From JAABRT01 sp038259155 (lineage in GTDB: Bacteria > Gemmatimonadota > Gemmatimonadetes > Gemmatimonadales > Gemmatimonadaceae): DNA of 7,776 nucleotides. The notes beneath the pieces are model-generated. The model did no database searches and was not told where the DNA came from. It saw only the letters and a list, made by a program, of their open reading frames with translations. Shown here in pieces: positions 6,820-7,776 of this stretch (position 1 is the stretch's first letter; every line of letters starts with the position of its first letter). Made by a program: the position numbers and the translations under genes. The stretch is from NCBI GenBank assembly GCA_038259155.1, contig JBBSPE010000195.1, forward strand, positions 1 to 7,776. The letters run 5' to 3'.

Positions 6820-7776
6820 GTGAACACCTGCCCCACCTGCGGCGAACAGTTTGAAGCCGACGTGGCGTTCTGTCCAAAGGACGGCGCGCAGCTTTCGGTT
6901 GCCCGCGGGGAGGGAGATCTGGTCGGCATGATCATCGCCGACCGGTACCGCATCACGTCGCGCATTGGCGGCGGCGGCATGGGCCAGGTGTTCAAGGCCG
7001 AGCACATCCGGATGAAGCGGCAGTGCGCCGTGAAGGTGCTCCGCGGCAATCTGATCACCGACGCCGAGGCCGTGCAGCGCTTCCAGCGGGAAGCGGAGAA
7101 CGCGAGCCAGCTCAGCCATCCGAATGTCGCGCAGATCTACGACTTCGGTGAACACGGCAAGATCGTGTATCTCGCCATGGAGTTCATCGACGGCGACTCG
7201 CTGGCCGGCCTTCTGCAGCAGCAGCCGGCCATCCATCCCGACGTCGCGGCCGACATCATCTCGCAATCCGCCGCCGCCCTCGAAGCCGCCCATTCGCACG
7301 GGGTGCTGCACCGCGATGTGAAGCCCGACAACATCATGCTCGCCAAGCATGCCGACGGCACCTACCTGGTGAAGCTGGTGGACTTCGGCATCGCGCGCGC
7401 GATGACCAGCGATGAGCAGCGCGTCACGAAGACCGGCTTGGTGATCGGCACACCCGAGTTCATGAGTCCGGAGCAGCTCGCGGGTGAGGAACTCGACGCG
7501 CGCTCCGACATGTACTCCCTGGGTCTCGTCGCCTTCCAGTGCCTCACCGGAAAAGATGCGTTCCCGAGCGCGTCGTCCAAGCACAACCTCATCATGCGGC
7601 TCACCAGCCGTCCGCAGTCGCTGGCCGAGGTGCGTGAGGATGTGCCCTGGTCCGATGAGCTGCAGGCGGTGTTCGATCGGGTGCTCGCGCCCGACCCGGA
7701 CGAACGCTATGAGTCGATTGGACACTTCGCCGAGGAGCTGTCGCAGGCCATCAGCGATATGACGCCGTCGCAGACC
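6820..7776 (+). CDS. Hanks-type serine/threonine protein kinase with N-terminal zinc ribbon (3' truncated)
   Basis: The frame from GTG 6820 is open to the window's end (319 codons) with no stop, so the C-terminal part is missing. It transfers phosphate from ATP to Ser/Thr of target proteins. Residues 4-21 form a zinc ribbon of the type CPTC...FCPKD, where the fourth ligand position is Asp21 rather than Cys. The kinase domain (about 43-308) has the glycine loop GGGGMGQV (50-57), lysine K72 in AVKVL, helix-C glutamate E91, catalytic loop HRDVKPDN (164-171; D166), metal-binding DFG (188-190), a Thr-containing activation loop (T203, T205) and GTPEFMSPEQ (210-219). DARSDMYSLGLV follows further on. 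All catalytic residues are present. Relatives often continue into a membrane segment and a sensor domain, which cannot be seen here. I chose GTG because the zinc ribbon starts three residues later. There is no clear Shine-Dalgarno site, and an in-frame TTG at 6784 is possible but would cross the repeats. A PP2C phosphatase gene lies 5 kb upstream on the other strand. Confidence 0.93.
   Translation, partial: MNTCPTCGEQFEADVAFCPKDGAQLSVARGEGDLVGMIIADRYRITSRIGGGGMGQVFKAEHIRMKRQCAVKVLRGNLITDAEAVQRFQREAENASQLSHPNVAQIYDFGEHGKIVYLAMEFIDGDSLAGLLQQQPAIHPDVAADIISQSAAALEAAHSHGVLHRDVKPDNIMLAKHADGTYLVKLVDFGIARAMTSDEQRVTKTGLVIGTPEFMSPEQLAGEELDARSDMYSLGLVAFQCLTGKDAFPSASSKHNLIMRLTSRPQSLAEVREDVPWSDELQAVFDRVLAPDPDERYESIGHFAEELSQAISDMTPSQT

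Noticed and set aside
6608..7058. Minus-strand frames over the tRNA, giving peptides such as RRDSNPRPGD, EEGLEPPTR and GGTRTPDPVINS
   Set aside because: These are familiar artefacts produced by translating the antisense of tRNA genes. They also overlap the kinase gene on the other strand.
6670..7725. 351-residue minus-strand open frame opposite the kinase
   Set aside because: The plus strand carries a full set of kinase motifs. The minus-strand frame ends in a tRNA-antisense peptide and shows no domain.
1..7776. A new defence or mobile system spanning the window
   Set aside because: All large genes fall in well-known families. There is no integrase, transposase, terminal repeat, toxin pair or CRISPR-like repeat, and the tRNA is not followed by an integrase or a duplicated 3' end.

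Overview
This is a GC-rich, gene-dense bacterial window with five protein-coding regions beyond doubt, one small hypothetical gene and one tRNA. The bias toward G or C at third codon positions produces many long antisense shadow frames. The combination of a zinc-ribbon Hanks-type kinase, PP2C phosphatase and this style of UvrA suggests a high-GC soil or water bacterium. Gemmatimonadota or a neighbouring phylum is my guess, but nothing in the sequence proves it.

Layout: (1) bases 2-607, plus strand, are the C-terminal part of an HD-superfamily phosphohydrolase cut by the left edge. (2) Bases 617-3621 form a minus-strand block, read right to left: an ABC exporter half-transporter, a PP2C-type serine/threonine phosphatase and a 71-residue hypothetical protein whose start overlaps the phosphatase stop. 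The block converges on the HD gene with a 9-base gap. (3) A 46-base divergent region separates the exporter from uvrA (3668-6586, plus), which encodes excinuclease subunit A. (4) A tRNA-Asn(GTT) gene at 6632-6704 follows, with a recognisable promoter in front of it. (5) A 115-base spacer holds a strong 26-base inverted repeat and a tandem 7-base repeat. (6) A serine/threonine protein kinase with an N-terminal zinc ribbon starts at 6820 and runs off the right edge.

How they work together: UvrA is the damage-recognition ATPase of nucleotide excision repair. The ABC protein probably exports a lipid or drug-like molecule as a dimer. The PP2C phosphatase and the Hanks-type kinase are opposing activities encoded about 5 kb apart and could act on shared substrates, but they are not in one operon. 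No gene-free stretch exceeds 300 bases. I found no mobile element, CRISPR array or defence system. The region looks mostly ordinary. The points most worth checking are the altered zinc-ligand set of UvrA, the insertion in the exporter's ATPase domain, and the structured spacer between the tRNA and the kinase gene.
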